From Pseudeuparius sepicola (taxonomy: Eukaryota; Arthropoda; Insecta; Coleoptera; Anthribidae), in the NCBI GenBank assembly GCA_963920635.1, contig OY987301.1, forward strand, positions 44,615,820-44,679,819: 64,000 bases of DNA, in the 5' to 3' direction. Below are positions 1 to 11,706 of the stretch, in pieces; positions within the stretch are counted from its first letter, which is position 1, and each line of letters starts with the position of its first letter. Under the pieces are notes generated by a model. That model saw only the letters and a list, made by a program, of their open reading frames with translations, was not told the DNA's origin and made no database searches. Both the position numbers and the translations under genes were made by a program.

Positions 1-15
1 TTTATTTAATATATA

Positions 16-2205
16 ATAGTCATATCGATAAAAAAAATCGATACTGGATCTGGATTCACAATATCGATATATTTTTTAAATAGTCCCACCTCTAATTTGA
101 CGAAACATGGCGGCCGTGTCGCCACTGTCTTGTATAAAGCCACTATATATTTGGGTACAGTGGCTTTATACAAGACAGTGGCGACACGGCCGCCATGTTT
201 TGTCAAATAACCCCAAAGGGTATACTTTTTATTAATATAAATTTGTTAAGAAAAATGGGCCTTTAAAGACTGAGCCTAACAGGAGGAAGTCAAATAAAAC
301 AGACAATAATTTTTTACAAATTTTAATATTCTGTTGAGAACTGAGATGGAGAAGTACAGCTGTCAATAATTATTTAAGCTTTTTACAATTAGACTAAATT
401 GATAAAAAAGTTATGTTAAATTTAGAGAGAACATTCATTTACTACAATGAAATGCTGTTTCGAAGTAAAAGAGTCTTGTACCTTTGGACGATCACGGTCA
501 GCCACCGGGAATGCAGGCTCCTCAAGGTAGACAGCTTCCGCAGCTAGCTCTCGGGAAAGCAAGGTCGTGATCTTTGAGCCGGAAACCTGGGTGTGCTGAG
601 ACAGATGAACAAGCCTGGTCGTCGACGGAGTATCACCACTTGTGGCAAGGGTAGTTGAGGTTGTTCCCTTAGTCCTCTTGTCCCTGGGTGTGTTATATGA
701 AAGGGTAAAAATCGAAACAGCATACGTTCCAGCACGCAACAAGTAAATCCTGCGCTTTTACAATGTGAAGATATTAAAGTTAAATTAATGTTAAATTTAT
801 GAAGTGATGACAAATCTGTGCACAGTAAATGATAGCTCAAATAATTTTCAATAAGTGAATACAAATGACTCGATATAAGATTGAAAAAGGTTATTCTTGA
901 CGTAGAAAAAATATATATAACAATAACTTGTTAAAGTTTTAAAGAACGTCCAATGACGTTGATTTCCCTGACACTTAAATTAAATTTTACAAGAAAAAAA
1001 CCATCGGCTCCTCTCTGTTCCAAAAAAAAATAAAATTAATATATAAGGAGAACGATTTAAGTAATAAGCAACCGACCAGTTACGATACCTACTAACAGCT
1101 GATCTAGTGTGAAAGGACACTCCTAAAGTGCAAAATTAAATAACTCGTAAGTAACGAGAAAACAAACACCGTGTGCTATATATCACAACAAAATTATCTA
1201 ACGGAATAGGGTTATAAGACAGCTGTGGGTCCACAAAGAAACAGCGAATCTGGGTGGTGAGATATTTTCATAAAGGTGGCTAAGCCAAAATTTCTAAGAA
1301 ATATTTGAAAACTACTCACCCAGATTCCTATGTTGCCGTAGCAGGGACCCCAACTGCTCGTTAAACCCTTGTTCCTCCGTCACCAATCGCTCAAGACGGC
1401 AAGGCACGCCGTAAACCAACCCAACGAACCTCGATAGTGGTTACATGAAAATAATACCAAAAATATTAGCACAGCACGGTCAATTATATCGCCAAAGAAG
1501 ATTTTCACACTAAACCGCTCAAAAATGGTGAAGACTGGGCACGATGATCAAAGATGATTCGAAAAATAAAACAATATCAGAGTGCACAATCTCACCGATT
1601 ACTGAAACTAGTCGCTTGAAGAACAGAGAGGAAAAAGCCCCGAAATTCCCTGTCAGCCTTATTTATAACCTTCGGACGTCAGTGACGACTTCCGCATTGC
1701 TAGAACATGATGGAATTGTTCTCTCAAAAGGTTATGGTGAAAAACTTTAAAAAATAAACCGCGAACTGATGGGTTCCGGTACAAAACACAAAGGTTAGGT
1801 TATACTTCTGTCAACCCAGGCGGTCTTCTTCCTCACCGATTCTGTATGGTTTAAAATCTGTTGGTCTGTTACATACCTTTTGGTCAATAAATAAGTATTG
1901 TTGAAACTGTTAAGATTAATTTAATGTTATTTTAAAATAATAAACAATAACGTACCTGTATATCAATAAATTAAGCCAAATTCGCAAAATTACAGTACAA
2001 CACTTTTTGCGTATACATGGTTGCATAGTGGTGCGGAGATTTTTATTTAGCCTTCAATAAATATCTCGCCGTATATTGGACGAGCCAAAATTAAAAATCG
2101 TGGTAACGGAGATTAGCATAAATTTCCGTTACAACTTTTTAAAAAATATATCGATATTGTTTACAGATCCAGTATAGAATTGTTTTATCGATATGACTAT
2201 TAAAT
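16..2205. mobile_element. Inverted-repeat-bounded element, family unknown
   Basis: The first ~80 bases reappear inverted at about 2140-2205. Both ends share the words tagtcatatcgataaaa, tactggatctg and caatatcgatatatttttta. The left end may continue beyond the window. No transposase was recognised between the ends. The interior holds a strong hairpin at 96-207, an exon-like minus-strand open frame near 422-742 that I could not identify, and a short stem near 1245-1328 (gaatctgggtggtgag against ctcacccagattc). With no protein and no clear target duplication the class cannot be named; a foldback or MITE-like element is the simplest reading. Confidence 0.5.
96..207. repeat. Near-perfect hairpin next to the left inverted end
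   Basis: The sequence tttgacgaaacatggcggcc through the central atatatttgggta is followed by its own reverse complement, giving arms of about 48-50 bp and a short loop. Part of the same arm, with the words tttgacgaaacatggcgg and gtcgccactgtcttgtataa, recurs at about 3557-3645 without the second arm. It is therefore a dispersed repeat and not a one-off palindrome. Confidence 0.8.
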
Positions 2206-2466
2206 GAAATCAATTAATTGCATATTTTTTTGAGAAATAAACGGTAAAACCTACCTACCTGTTCATTTTCGATCATATTTTTATGTAATGGTTCTCACTA
2301 GACATGTCTAGAATAGATGAATAAATTTTGGGCATGTGTTTGTCATTGTTTTATGTAAAACTTCTGTTTTTGGTGTTTAAACAAAGCTTTCGTGAAAATG
2401 TCCGCAATTTTCCCCATGGTACTTGTCTGAGACCATAAAAGCTCGTTTGGAGTCTACAAACTATTG

Positions 2467-2872
2467 GCAGAGCATATAAAACAACCAGCAGTCTCACTCC
2501 ACATGGCGGGAAAATTCTGCGCACCTGTTCGCGCAGCCGCCATGTGGGCATAGGTTCTGTCAAATTGATGCAGTGTCGGGGCGATTGGGCAGTTCTTTTT
2601 TGGCTGTATGAGAGATATTACAGTGCCGTGGAGTGTGCTTTTTTGTAAATTGTGCTTTTTGCTAGTATATTTAAATAAAGAATCCCAGGAAGGAGTAAAA
2701 GCTGCTTGTGCTTACCACACACTATATACTTTACTAATACTACTATGTATTTCTGAATTGATTTTCCCGACTACACCTCTTCTTCTATTCCACCAATATG
2801 GCTCAAGGTCATTGAATTTGCGGATGATTTCTCAAGAGTAAGTTATACTGCTGGTTGTTTTATATGCTCTGC
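2467..2872. repeat. 25 bp perfect inverted repeat, ~355 bp apart
   Basis: 2467-2491 (starting gcagagcatataaaac) is the exact reverse complement of 2848-2872. A looser palindrome around ccgccatgtgg sits between them at about 2501-2550. No coding sequence was recognised inside and no target duplication was found, so the nature of the element is open. Confidence 0.55.
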
Positions 2873-3659
2873 TATTCGTATCGGTATCATCTTCATAATC
2901 ATTTGGTTGTTTCATGTAAACCTCTTTATCGAGTTTTCGATAAAAGCGCATGTTGTAGAGACATCCAATTGAGTCAATTCAATATTTTCACCAGCAGGTA
3001 TGCTATTGCTCTTATCATTCCAGATTTGACTACAGGGCTAAACGTTTGGTCGTAGTCTTCACTTTTTCTTTGTGAACAATCTCTAATTACCAACCTCGCC
3101 TAGTATTTTTCTATTGATTCATCCGGATTTATCCTCTCCTTGTATATCAATTTACAAGATACTATAGCTTTTTTGCCTTCTGGAAGTTTTCGAATTTTGC
3201 TGGTTTTGCAACTTTGTACGATCTCTCAGCTCCATTATTTTCATTTCTTCATGGTCTTCCTCCTGCTAATCAGTCTTCTTTTGACCTTTTGTACGGCCTG
3301 TTCCAACTTCTTCATTGTATTCTTCTTCTGAATAACCATCATCTTCTTGCAACCTTCCGTCGCTTTTATACATTTCCTGCATGACAACCATCTACGTAAT
3401 TTACTTTTCTCAAAGAAAAACACAGATAAAGCACAGAAATATGATAATACACACATAAACAAAGCGTACCTCAATAATAAGGGACAACACGAATGACGAA
3501 TCTGTAGAATGACGCCGTCATTCTGAAATCGATACAATAAGTCGATCCATTATGACAAAATTTGACGAAACATGGCGGAACCAATCAAAAATCGGACCAC
3601 GGCTGTCGCCACTGTCTTGTATAAAGCCACTGTATATTTGGGCAACCATTTTGTGCTGA

Positions 3660-5791
3660 TTTATAAAGTTTCTGGTGGTATCATTTGGGTATAAGTCGTC
3701 TTCCTCTTTTTCAATTCACTTCAAATAGACCGTCAAAAATGCAGCTCTCATATTGGCTTCCCCTCTACTGTCAGCACAACATGGCGTTCCCGGCATTATG
3801 CATATATAAAATTTTAATTAATTATATGGGGTAGTTTGAAAGTAACAGAAAGGTAAATCATAGGTTGCCCTTTTGGGGCCCTATATCTTCTTCAAAGGGC
3901 ATTCCAAACACTACATTATAATAATTATATTGTGCATATTTTTGACAAAAAATGAACCAAATCTGATAAAAACATGTTTAGGTACGTTGTTTTTGCAAGC
4001 AGCACATCATTTGGTGGATTTTCTTGTCCAAATTGAAAAATACTAATACTGTTAAAAATAATTATTAAAAACACACTTGGGTTGGTAGTATGTATGAAAA
4101 TGTCACTTTAAAGTATAAATAATATTGTGAATTCTTTAATTTAATAATTAAAAAAAAACTTCAACCTAACATTCCTGCCACACATCGGTGTGAATATAAA
4201 AAGAAAATTCGGCTCCCGCTATTGCCCCCACCGCTCCCATGGTTCCGCGTTGGTCTGAGGGGTTTTAAACAATGGTATGAGGCAAAACAACATATTTCAT
4301 TTTGTGAAAAATGCACTGTTTACCGTTTGTTGTATATTAAATAAATTCTCAACTATTTAAAATCTGTAGCGATCTGGGATAAATGAAATATGCTAGATAT
4401 TAAGTCGAAGCATAATCTATTCGGGGGAAAAGGCAGACATTATAATACTATACTGTTTTCGAGAAGAGTATAACCGAAATTTTAGTGACTTTCCCTTATT
4501 AACCCATTTTATCTGCCTAAAATAATTCTTGTTGAAGTGCTGTTAATCTTTTTTTTGTTAAAAATCTGTCAAAAAATCCAGGTAAAATGTTAAAAACAAC
4601 TTATGATTTAAGGCAGATGTTTATCTAACTCGTTTGAATAGTCTTGGTCCAGTTTAAAAGTAAGAAACGTCTTTTCCAATTTATTGTACAGGTGCGGCCC
4701 TTGAAATCGTTCCAATAAATGCGGTCGCAAAGGAGTTCAACTGACAATGTTGCAATTACCCCTCCCCTCTCGTGGTTTGAAAGCCAGCCATAGCCTTAAA
4801 GGCGTAAGTGACGTTAAATCTAACATCTCATTACGCGACATTGCCTTACGCGACATTGCCAGTTACAGTGCGAAAAACAGTAAATTCAGCACTGTTAGGT
4901 TGGCCTTAGATTGCCTGAATAAAAGTGGAAAATCTTACAACCCTGCCTACGGACATTGGAGGCTCTTTTCGCAAAAGTCATTCAACAACCTCGAATAGAG
5001 CCGTCCTAAAAATCAAAAGAGTTGCTAAATCTCTTAATTGGGTGTCGTACTTTTCTCTGGTACTAAAAAGAACCTCTAAAATCGATATCTAAGAGAATTT
5101 CCCGATTCACGATTAATCACTTTCGAAAAACAGGGCGGCTGTAGAATCTACGAAACCAACGGAAAATTGTCTGAAACCACTCTTGGAAATTGCGTGTATT
5201 TTCCTTATTTCTCGATTTTTCGGGGACCCATGAAGCATCAGAACCTCACCCGAAGACTCTGAGGAAGCTTTAAAAATTAAATTAAATCAAAGTTGTGGTT
5301 CGCGGCTAAGATAAAGAAGTGTAATAAACCAATGTAAAAAACCACTACGAGATTCTTCTATAATAACACAATCATTATACTTATACCTTATTTAACTAAT
5401 ACCACTTTGACAATCAAAGAAATCCGCGTAATTTCACGTTACGTGTATCTTAAAACACCAAAGAAACTGTGTAAAACTTTAAATTCACTTATAAGTTATT
5501 GTAATAATAATGCAGCGATTTAATCTATTTTCGCTGACTGACGAATTAATGTCAGTCAATGCTATTTTCTATCCATACGGTACCGGGAGGAGCAGGGTGG
5601 TGCAAGGGAATGTAGGGGAAGTTGTTGATTTGAGAAGCTGTAGAATTGGCGCAACGTTGCCGCACTTACCAGAAATTCTTGATTTCTTGCCCATTTCTCA
5701 TGCCTAGCGGAAACATTTATGAGGCTGTGCCTGTACTTGAAGAAACACATTATAAGTTGCAAAAAGAAAATCAAATTTTTCTTTGTTTCAG
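3660..5791. other. No gene recognised; upstream of the SMG6 exons
   Basis: I see no convincing exon, RNA gene or complete transposon here. Short open frames at 4747-4998, 5510-5707 and 5646-5897 look like chance frames or run into the SMG6 exon from its intron. If SMG6 is transcribed across this stretch, it is intron of that gene. Confidence 0.4.
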
Positions 5792-5870
5792 GTGGTATAT
5801 AAAATCACATGAAATTAATCCCAAAAATGGCAAGCCATACAATCAACTGGCTTTGTTGGCCGTCTACTCT
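5792..5870 (+). CDS. Smg6: SMG6/EST1A internal exon (14-3-3-like/TPR region)
   Basis: The exon is bounded by ttgtttcag and gtaagt and reads WYIKSHEINPKNGKPYNQ then LALLAVYS, with one leading base completing the previous codon. NPKNGKPYNQLALLAVY is the hallmark of the helical 14-3-3-like/TPR domain of animal SMG6 (EST1A). SMG7 and SMG5 have a different wording at this point. SMG6 is the endonuclease of nonsense-mediated mRNA decay; this domain binds phosphorylated UPF1, while the nuclease lies in a C-terminal PIN domain not seen here. The intron to the next exon is only 63 bp. Only this small part of a protein usually over 1000 residues long is present. The upstream exon was not found. Confidence 0.88.
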
Positions 5871-5933
5871 GTAAGTAATTTTACTTTAAATATTTAAGAC
5901 TCTTGTTTTTATTTGTTTTTTAATTATTTTCAG

Positions 5934-6044
5934 AGAAGAAAACTGGATGCTGTATATTATTACATGAGGAGTCTGATGTCTTCAAACCCTGTACCATCCG
6001 CTAGAGAGAGCTTGATTTCTTTATTTGAAGAAAATCGGAAAAAG
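5934..6044 (+). CDS. Smg6: SMG6/EST1A next internal exon
   Basis: After ttattttcag the frame continues RRKLDAVYYYMRSLMSSNP and then ARESLISLFEENRKK up to the donor gtagga. RRKLDAVYYYMRSL joined to LALLAVY matches the SMG6 family across the splice junction, which fixes both the strand and the frame. The following intron holds the DD41D transposon at 6286-8923. I did not find the downstream linker or the PIN nuclease exons in this window, so the gene is either split by very long introns or only partly duplicated here. Confidence 0.9.
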
Positions 6045-6116
6045 GTAGGAAACATTTAAAGATATAAGAAAAAAAAGTCCCATTTTCTCACAGGGACGAG
6101 GGTCATTGTAACCCAT

Positions 6117-6178
6117 TCAAAAATTTTAACCAGGAGTAAAGTTGAACCCCTGGAGCATGCCTATTGAGTTATTTTTAT
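6117..6178 (+). repeat. Dispersed repeat fragment, aaccagg...cctgg family
   Basis: The sequence aaattttaaccagg, then gtaaagttgaacccctgg and a gcatgcctat tail, recurs at 18766-18905 and 28121-28262 on this strand and at 9838-9975 on the other. This copy is short and ends before the mariner element at 6286. It lies inside the presumed SMG6 intron. Confidence 0.6.
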
Positions 6179-6285
6179 TTACAAATAAACGACGTACAAG
6201 ATTTACAAAATTGGGAGAACTTTTGATGGCCACTGGCAGAAAACTAGGCTCAGATGGAATGTTGTCTAATGTCAAATGCAGTCTA

Positions 6286-8923
6286 CAGGGTGGTTCACTT
6301 TTATGTGGTAGGACTTTAACATTAGATAGAAAAAGATAATCTAAAATGAAAATTTTATATCAACATATATCGGGGAAAGCTTAGTTTCCGAGATACAGGG
6401 CGTTGAAGTGTTGGAAAAAATATGAAGTACTTTTTACACTGTCCGAACCAGTGGAGATATTTAAACCAAATTTGATGTGTAGTACCACCTTTTTGACTAC
6501 GATATTTAGTGATAATATGAAGGTCCTGAAATAACCAGTGGTGGAGTTATGGGTTTTCACTATCACTAAATTTAAAAAGTAATTAGTACGGACCTGTCTC
6601 ACATCAACGTAATTTTTTTTTCGTAAAGTTCTTTCAATTCTCTACAAAAAGTGTATCTTGACATTTTTTTGTATCTGCCACGGTTGTTTAGTAAATAAAT
6701 TATTTCGTTTCCATCTCAGCCTTTTTTGCCTAAAAATGTGTTTTCTAAGATTATTGATAAATATCGCAAATAACAGAAATTAATTATGGAACACTTATCG
6801 GATTCAGCTATTTTATTTTTAATTTCATGGAAACAATTTTAAAAATAAACTGGCACTTGGTTTGAGGTACATTACTTTATTATCATTTTAACATTTTTAT
6901 CAAATCTGTATTATTTCTTAATAATTTTTATAATTCTAAATTTGTAGAATTCTAAATTATACCACGACGAGTAAAACATGATTCTTCCGCCCATAAAATG
7001 TTATTTAAAAATTGTCTTATTTCCTTTGACTACAAAATCCATCGGCAAAATACTAATGTCCTTTCTGCATCGCCGTACTGGTGAAGATAAGTGTGCCATG
7101 GAAAAGAAAATCTTATTGACAGTTAATAATACAATAATCTGTCATCCAGTAGATGAACGTAGCAGCGCCGCAGTTTGTCTTTGTTAATAATTAAAATGCC
7201 GTTCCAATTTACAAATGAAGAGCAGGCTGACATCCATTTCTGCTATGGAGTTGCAAATGGGAACTCTGCGGAAGCAGCCAGAGAATACCGGAGGCGATTT
7301 CCAAATAGGCGCCATCCGCGTCCCTCGGTGTTTGTTAACATGCACCGGCAATTCAGAACTCGCGGTCTGAGAACTAGAATCGTCGAACGAGGAAATGAAA
7401 ACAATATCCAACAAGTCAGACGCAACAATGAGATTCTTCGTGAATTCGATAGGAATCCTACAACAAGTAGCAGAAGAGTGTCAGTGGCCCTACGTGTTTC
7501 AAAGTCTGCAATTTTGTGAGCTTTAAAAAGAGATCACAGGCATGCGTATCATCTACAACCCGTACAAGGTTTAAGGCCCGGCGATGCAGAAAGAAGATTG
7601 GTGTTTTGCCGATGGATTTTGGAGTCAATTGAAGGAAATAGACAATTTTTAAATAACATTTTATGGACGGACGAGTCGTGTTTTACTCGTCGTGGAGTAG
7701 TAAACTTTCATAATCAGCATATTTGGGCACAAGAAAACCCACATGCAATCCGGCCAAGAAATTTTCAGGTCGAATTTAGTGTCAATGTTTGGATTGGACT
7801 GTACAACCATCATCTGTTTGGACCCTTTTTTTGCCACAGCGAGTGAATGGTGACAATTTTTTGGAGTTTTTAGTAGCTGAGCATATGTGGGAAGACATTC
7901 CTTTAAACTTAAGATTGTTGGCTTGGTTCCAACTTGACGGCTGTCCTGCACATTTTCACCGAAATGTGAGGAACTGGTTAAATAATAACTTTCCAAATAG
8001 GTGGATCGGACGAGGGGGACCGTTCGCTTGGCCACCACGTTCTCCGGACATAACACCTCTGGACTTCTTCGTATGGGGATTTTTAAAAGAACAAGTCTAT
8101 GCGACTCCTGTAGAAACAAGGGAACAACTTATTGATCGTATCAGAAATGCGTGCGATGAATTGAGAAATGGCAATTTAATCGATGCTGTTCAGTCCGTTA
8201 GGCGTCGAAGTGAATTATGTGTGCAACAGAATGGATCACATTTTGAACAATTGTTGAATGTTGTACAAATTTAGAATTATAAAAATTATTAAGAAATAAT
8301 ACTAGATTTGATAAAAATGTTAAAATGATAATAAAGTAATGTACCTCAAACGTGCCAGTTTATTTTTAAAATTGTTTCCATAAAATTAAAAATAAAATAG
8401 CTGAATCCGATATGTGTTCCATAATTAATTTCTGTTATTTGCGATATTTATCAATAATCTTAGAAAACACATTTTTAGGCAAAAAAGGCTGAGATGGAAA
8501 CGAAATAATTTATTTACTACACAACCGTGGCAGATACAAAAAAATGTCAAGATACACTTTTTGTAGAGAATTGAAAGAACTTTACGAAAAAAAAATTTAC
8601 GTTGATGTGAGACAGGTCCGTACTAATTACTTTTTAAATTTAGTGATAGTTAAAACCCATAACTCCACCACTGGTTATTTCAGGACCTTCATATTATCAC
8701 TAAATATCGTAGTCAAAAAGGTGGTACTACACATCAAATTTGGTTTAAATATCTCCACTGGTTCGGACAGTGTAAAAAATACTTCATATTTTTTCCAACA
8801 CTTCAACGCCCTGTATCTCGGAAACTAAGCTTTCCCCGATATATGTTGATATAAAATTTTCATTTTAGATTATCTTTTTCTATCTAATGTTAAAGTCCTA
8901 CCACATAAAAGTGAACCACCCTG
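6286..8923 (+). mobile_element. Complete mariner-type (DD41D) transposon with long TIRs
   Basis: The element begins cagggtggttcacttttatg and ends with the exact complement, flanked by TA on both sides (6284-6285 and 8924-8925). This is the target duplication of the IS630/Tc1/mariner superfamily. The terminal inverted repeats are unusually long, about 6286-6943 and 8269-8923, and even copy an open frame of ~73 residues in both arms. The transposase gene (7197-8274) fills the interior, and its stop codon lies at the inner edge of the right repeat. The two ends still match closely, so insertion is not very old, but the gene is broken. It sits in the presumed SMG6 intron. Confidence 0.9.
7197..8274 (+). 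pseudogene. Mariner-type transposase, DD41D, broken by a stop and a frameshift
   Basis: The reading starts MPFQFTNEEQADIHFCYGVA, with an N-terminal helix-turn-helix region including SAEAAREYRRRFPNRRHPRP. The catalytic part shows ILWTDESCF (first Asp), FQLDGCPAHF (second Asp) and WPPRSPDITPLDFF (third Asp). Forty-one residues separate the second and third Asp, placing it in the DD41D spacing class. There are two defects. A TGA at 7517-7519 interrupts the reading after SKSAIL. At the T7 run 7826-7832 the frame moves by -1, so the protein continues GPFF then LPQRVNGDNF. Without these it would be about 359 codons, normal for the family. No introns are needed, unlike the relative at 34938-36261. 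Confidence 0.88.
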
Positions 8924-9335
8924 TATATTGTATGGATTTCTGCGGATGTCCACAGTGAACAGTTCTAAAAGCCACACCTTAGGCACAGATTTCCCGAGGT
9001 TTTCCTAGATCTCTTGGCAGCGTTAAGACGGGCACACAAGAAAGTTTACCATTCTTGCAGAGGACCAACAACGTAAATTAAATTGCATTTATCCGGTGTG
9101 TTTAGGAAACGATACCAGCACATTATTGAGCTTTTTGCATGAACACCTCAACAATACAGGAGTTTGTTTTAATACGCTTTTTGTATACGCAGTTTGTTTA
9201 GTCGCCTTTTCACACACGTCAAAGCGAACATCGGGCGCAGCTGACTGACAGACGACAGTGGACATTTTGAAATAAACTCTACCACACTAACCTATATATT
9301 TTTTTTACTAAAATACACCACAAAACTCCCAAGAA

Positions 9336-9374
9336 ATGGACCTAATGAAGTTAGCTATGCAAACAAGTGTAGAA
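9336..9374 (+). CDS. Possible first coding exon (13 codons) of an unknown gene
   Basis: ATG GAC CTA ATG begins MDLMKLAMQTSVE and runs straight into a perfect donor, gaa|gtaagt. The upstream 150 bases are non-repetitive and more GC-rich than the surroundings, as expected of a promoter and 5' leader. No second exon was identified, and the peptide is too short to name. It could equally be chance, or part of a gene nested in the SMG6 region. Confidence 0.22.
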
Positions 9375-9611
9375 GTAAGTTTTGAGTTTTTAGTAATTAT
9401 CTTTTCCCAATAAAAAAACTAAGCGTATTTATCTTTTCAATCATTATGAATGAAACTATTTCCTTTCGACTACATTTGTTTACAGTTTGGAATTTGTTTA
9501 TGTAAATCATTTTAAACATCTCTTGTGATAATTAACTTCTCTGTCCAGTATTTTTATTTATTGTCAAAGTCAAAATTATGAGCCAACAATACAAGCCGAC
9601 AATATCATAAA

Positions 9612-9870
9612 TTGAGTATTGTTACTAAGGATATTATCAACAAATTTGGATTGAGAGATGTTCGAAGTTTAAAACCATATTTAGGTGTCTGGGAAAATGC
9701 CAGACATGAAGAGAATAAGGAATTTAAGCCAGAGGTTTTTAATGATGTGGAAGAAAATCTAGGAATTAGCACAAGGCGACTTTCACTGTGCTATATGGTT
9801 TTTCACAGTCAATAGTAGAGCAGATTTTTCACCGACAGGAACAGGTCAGTGGTCTCAAAACTTTGATTTT
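9612..9870 (+). pseudogene. N-terminal fragment of a mariner/Tc1-type transposase
   Basis: The open frame ends in DVEENLGISTRRLS, which resembles the DNA-binding helix-turn-helix block (VEENP.ISTRRLS) of many insect mariner-family transposases. A frameshift follows after HSQ, and IFHRQEQ continues in the next frame, matching the usual end of that helix. Everything downstream, including the catalytic Asp residues, is missing. A dispersed repeat in reverse orientation begins right after it (9838-9975). It is a decayed remnant and not a functional gene. Confidence 0.5.
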
Positions 9871-9975
9871 TTTTTATGGAAAAAAGAAAAATTTATTTTG
9901 ACTTAAAAAAAACTTCATAGGCGTGCTGCAGGGGTTCATCTTTACCCCTGGTTAAAATTTTTCTATGGCTCGAAG
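9838..9975 (-). repeat. Dispersed repeat, aaccagg...cctgg family (reverse copy)
   Basis: Reverse complement of the unit found at 18766-18905 and 28121-28262. It shows ttcataggcgtgctgcagg, ggttcatctttacccctgg and ttaaaattttt. The core aaccaggggtaaa...acccctgg is itself an imperfect palindrome. It abuts a transposase fragment, so the repeat may be a piece of that transposon family. Confidence 0.6.
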
Positions 9976-10263
9976 ACTTACCTTGTATATTGTTATCGTT
10001 AAAAACTGTACATTATGTTTCAGTTCCAAATAGGTAACCATCCCAGCAGTATATATACCTAACACTGAAAAAACTATTTCAGAAGTGTCTGTGACATTAA
10101 ATGTTCATAAAGTTTGCACCAAATAGGAACAAAATGGTATTAAATTTAAAAAATCCTATTTTCTGCTTAATTTTGCAGTGAAACTTATTTGTAATGTTTT
10201 GATTTAGTACGAGAGTAACCAGTAAATAAGTATCTTAGGTTATTTGACGGAAAACATCGAGTA

Positions 10264-10390
10264 CCTACTAGGGAATCCAATCCCGGGATAACGGGATCCC
10301 AGCCTGTTTTAAATGATTTTTCCAATCCTGGGGTTCCTGGATTAAAATATCCCGGGATCCTGAAATCTCAGATTTTTTTGGGATTGGAAT
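10264..10390. repeat. Local cluster of tcccgggat words with inverted ends
   Basis: ccaatcccgggat and cgggatccc near 10274-10300, and tatcccgggatcc then ttgggattgg near 10348-10390, can pair with each other. The block is far more GC-rich than its flanks. It may be a small unrecognised hairpin element; no target duplication was seen. Confidence 0.35.
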
Positions 10391-11381
10391 ATCTTTCTAA
10401 AAATTGGCATAGATGCACAATAATACACTATGAACAGATTTTCGGATATTTCCAAGGCAGACCTGATTTTTTAAATGTCAAATTTGACAGGCATAGGCTG
10501 TGACACCATGACCCTCTTTTGGGCACAACAATGTACCTACCCAAAACATGCACGAACATAGCCTGAAATCAGGTTCTCAATAAGTCTAATTATAACCAAT
10601 TTTCCCATTTGGTGCAAACTTTGCACTGTAGAACAAAAATGGTAGTCATGTCTGGATAATCTGAAAAGAAAGTTGGACCCCGTTCGGATTACCCAAACAT
10701 TTGGATTATGGAATTAATAATAAACTAATAAATGCTCTACTCCAAGCACTTTCTGATTATACTAACAAACAATACAGGGTGGGCCAATGAAAACTTTCCA
10801 CCCCGATTTTTTTGGTTTAAAATAAAAATCTGGGAAAACGCTCGGACACGTCGATTTTTGATTTGAGGGGGAACTATTTTTCAGTTTTTTTCATCCCCGT
10901 ATCTTTAACCCCCTAGCTGGGGGGAGAACAACCCCCCAAATTTGAATAGGGGACAGGGGTCTCTTTTCAAAGGTCTTATCGAGTTCTTTATGACCCTACA
11001 ATTTCGCCTCATTATTTTTATCCGTATCGGAATGACAGCTTGTCAAAATAAAAATAAATAAAAGTACTTATTAATTAAAGTTGTATTATTTAGGTCTACA
11101 CGTGAACTTTACCTAATTTTTGATTTGAGGGGAACTATTTTTTCAGTTCTTTCATAACCGTAGCTTTAACCCCCTAGCTGGGGGGAGAACAACCCCCCAA
11201 ATTTGAATAGTGTGTAGGGGTCGTGCCATACCTCTTTTTAAAGGTCTCATCGAGTTCTTTATGACACTACAATTTCGCCTCATTATTTTTATCCGTGACG
11301 AAATGACAGCTTATCAAAATAAAAATAAATAAAAATAGTTACTAATTAAAGTTTTATTATTTAGGTGTACACGTGAACTTA

Positions 11382-11509
11382 TCTAACAAACTGTTGTTCA
11401 CAACTGTTGTTCACAACAGATTGTTGTTCACAACTGTTCACAACTGTTGTTCATACCAGATTGTTGTTCACAACTGTTCACAACTGTTGTTCACAACAGT
11501 TTGTTAGAT
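11382..11509. repeat. Palindromic ttgttcacaactg minisatellite
   Basis: Short units of the type ctgttgttcacaac, alternating with shorter cacaactgttcacaac forms, repeat about eight times. The array is bracketed by atctaacaaactg and its complement cagtttgttagat. The palindrome extends outward: the flanks taggtgtacacgtgaactt and aagttcacgtgtacaccta match, making a hairpin from about 11240 to 11660. Confidence 0.75.
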
Positions 11510-11706
11510 AAGTTCACGTGTACACCTAAATAATAAAACTTTAATTAGTAACTATTTTTATCTATTTTTATTTTGATAAGCTGTCATTTCGTCACGGATA
11601 AAAATATTGAGGCGAAATTGTAGTGTCATAAAGAACTCGATGAGACCTTTAAAAAGAGTGTGAACAACAGTTGTGAACAACAGTTTGTTAGATAAGTTCA
11701 CATGTA

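Noticed and set aside
422..864. Exon-like minus-strand frame (106 codons) with acceptor- and donor-like boundaries
   Set aside because: Two different frames are open over the same stretch, neither resembles a known protein, and it lies inside an inverted-repeat element.
4747..4998. Frame with RDIALRDIASYS, superficially like the LGDIARY motif upstream of the SMG6 exons
   Set aside because: The rest of the frame does not fit SMG6, no splice sites fit, and the resemblance is only a few residues created by a local duplication.
6381..8828. The same ~73-residue open frame at both ends of the DD41D element
   Set aside because: It is a by-product of the long inverted ends, not a gene.
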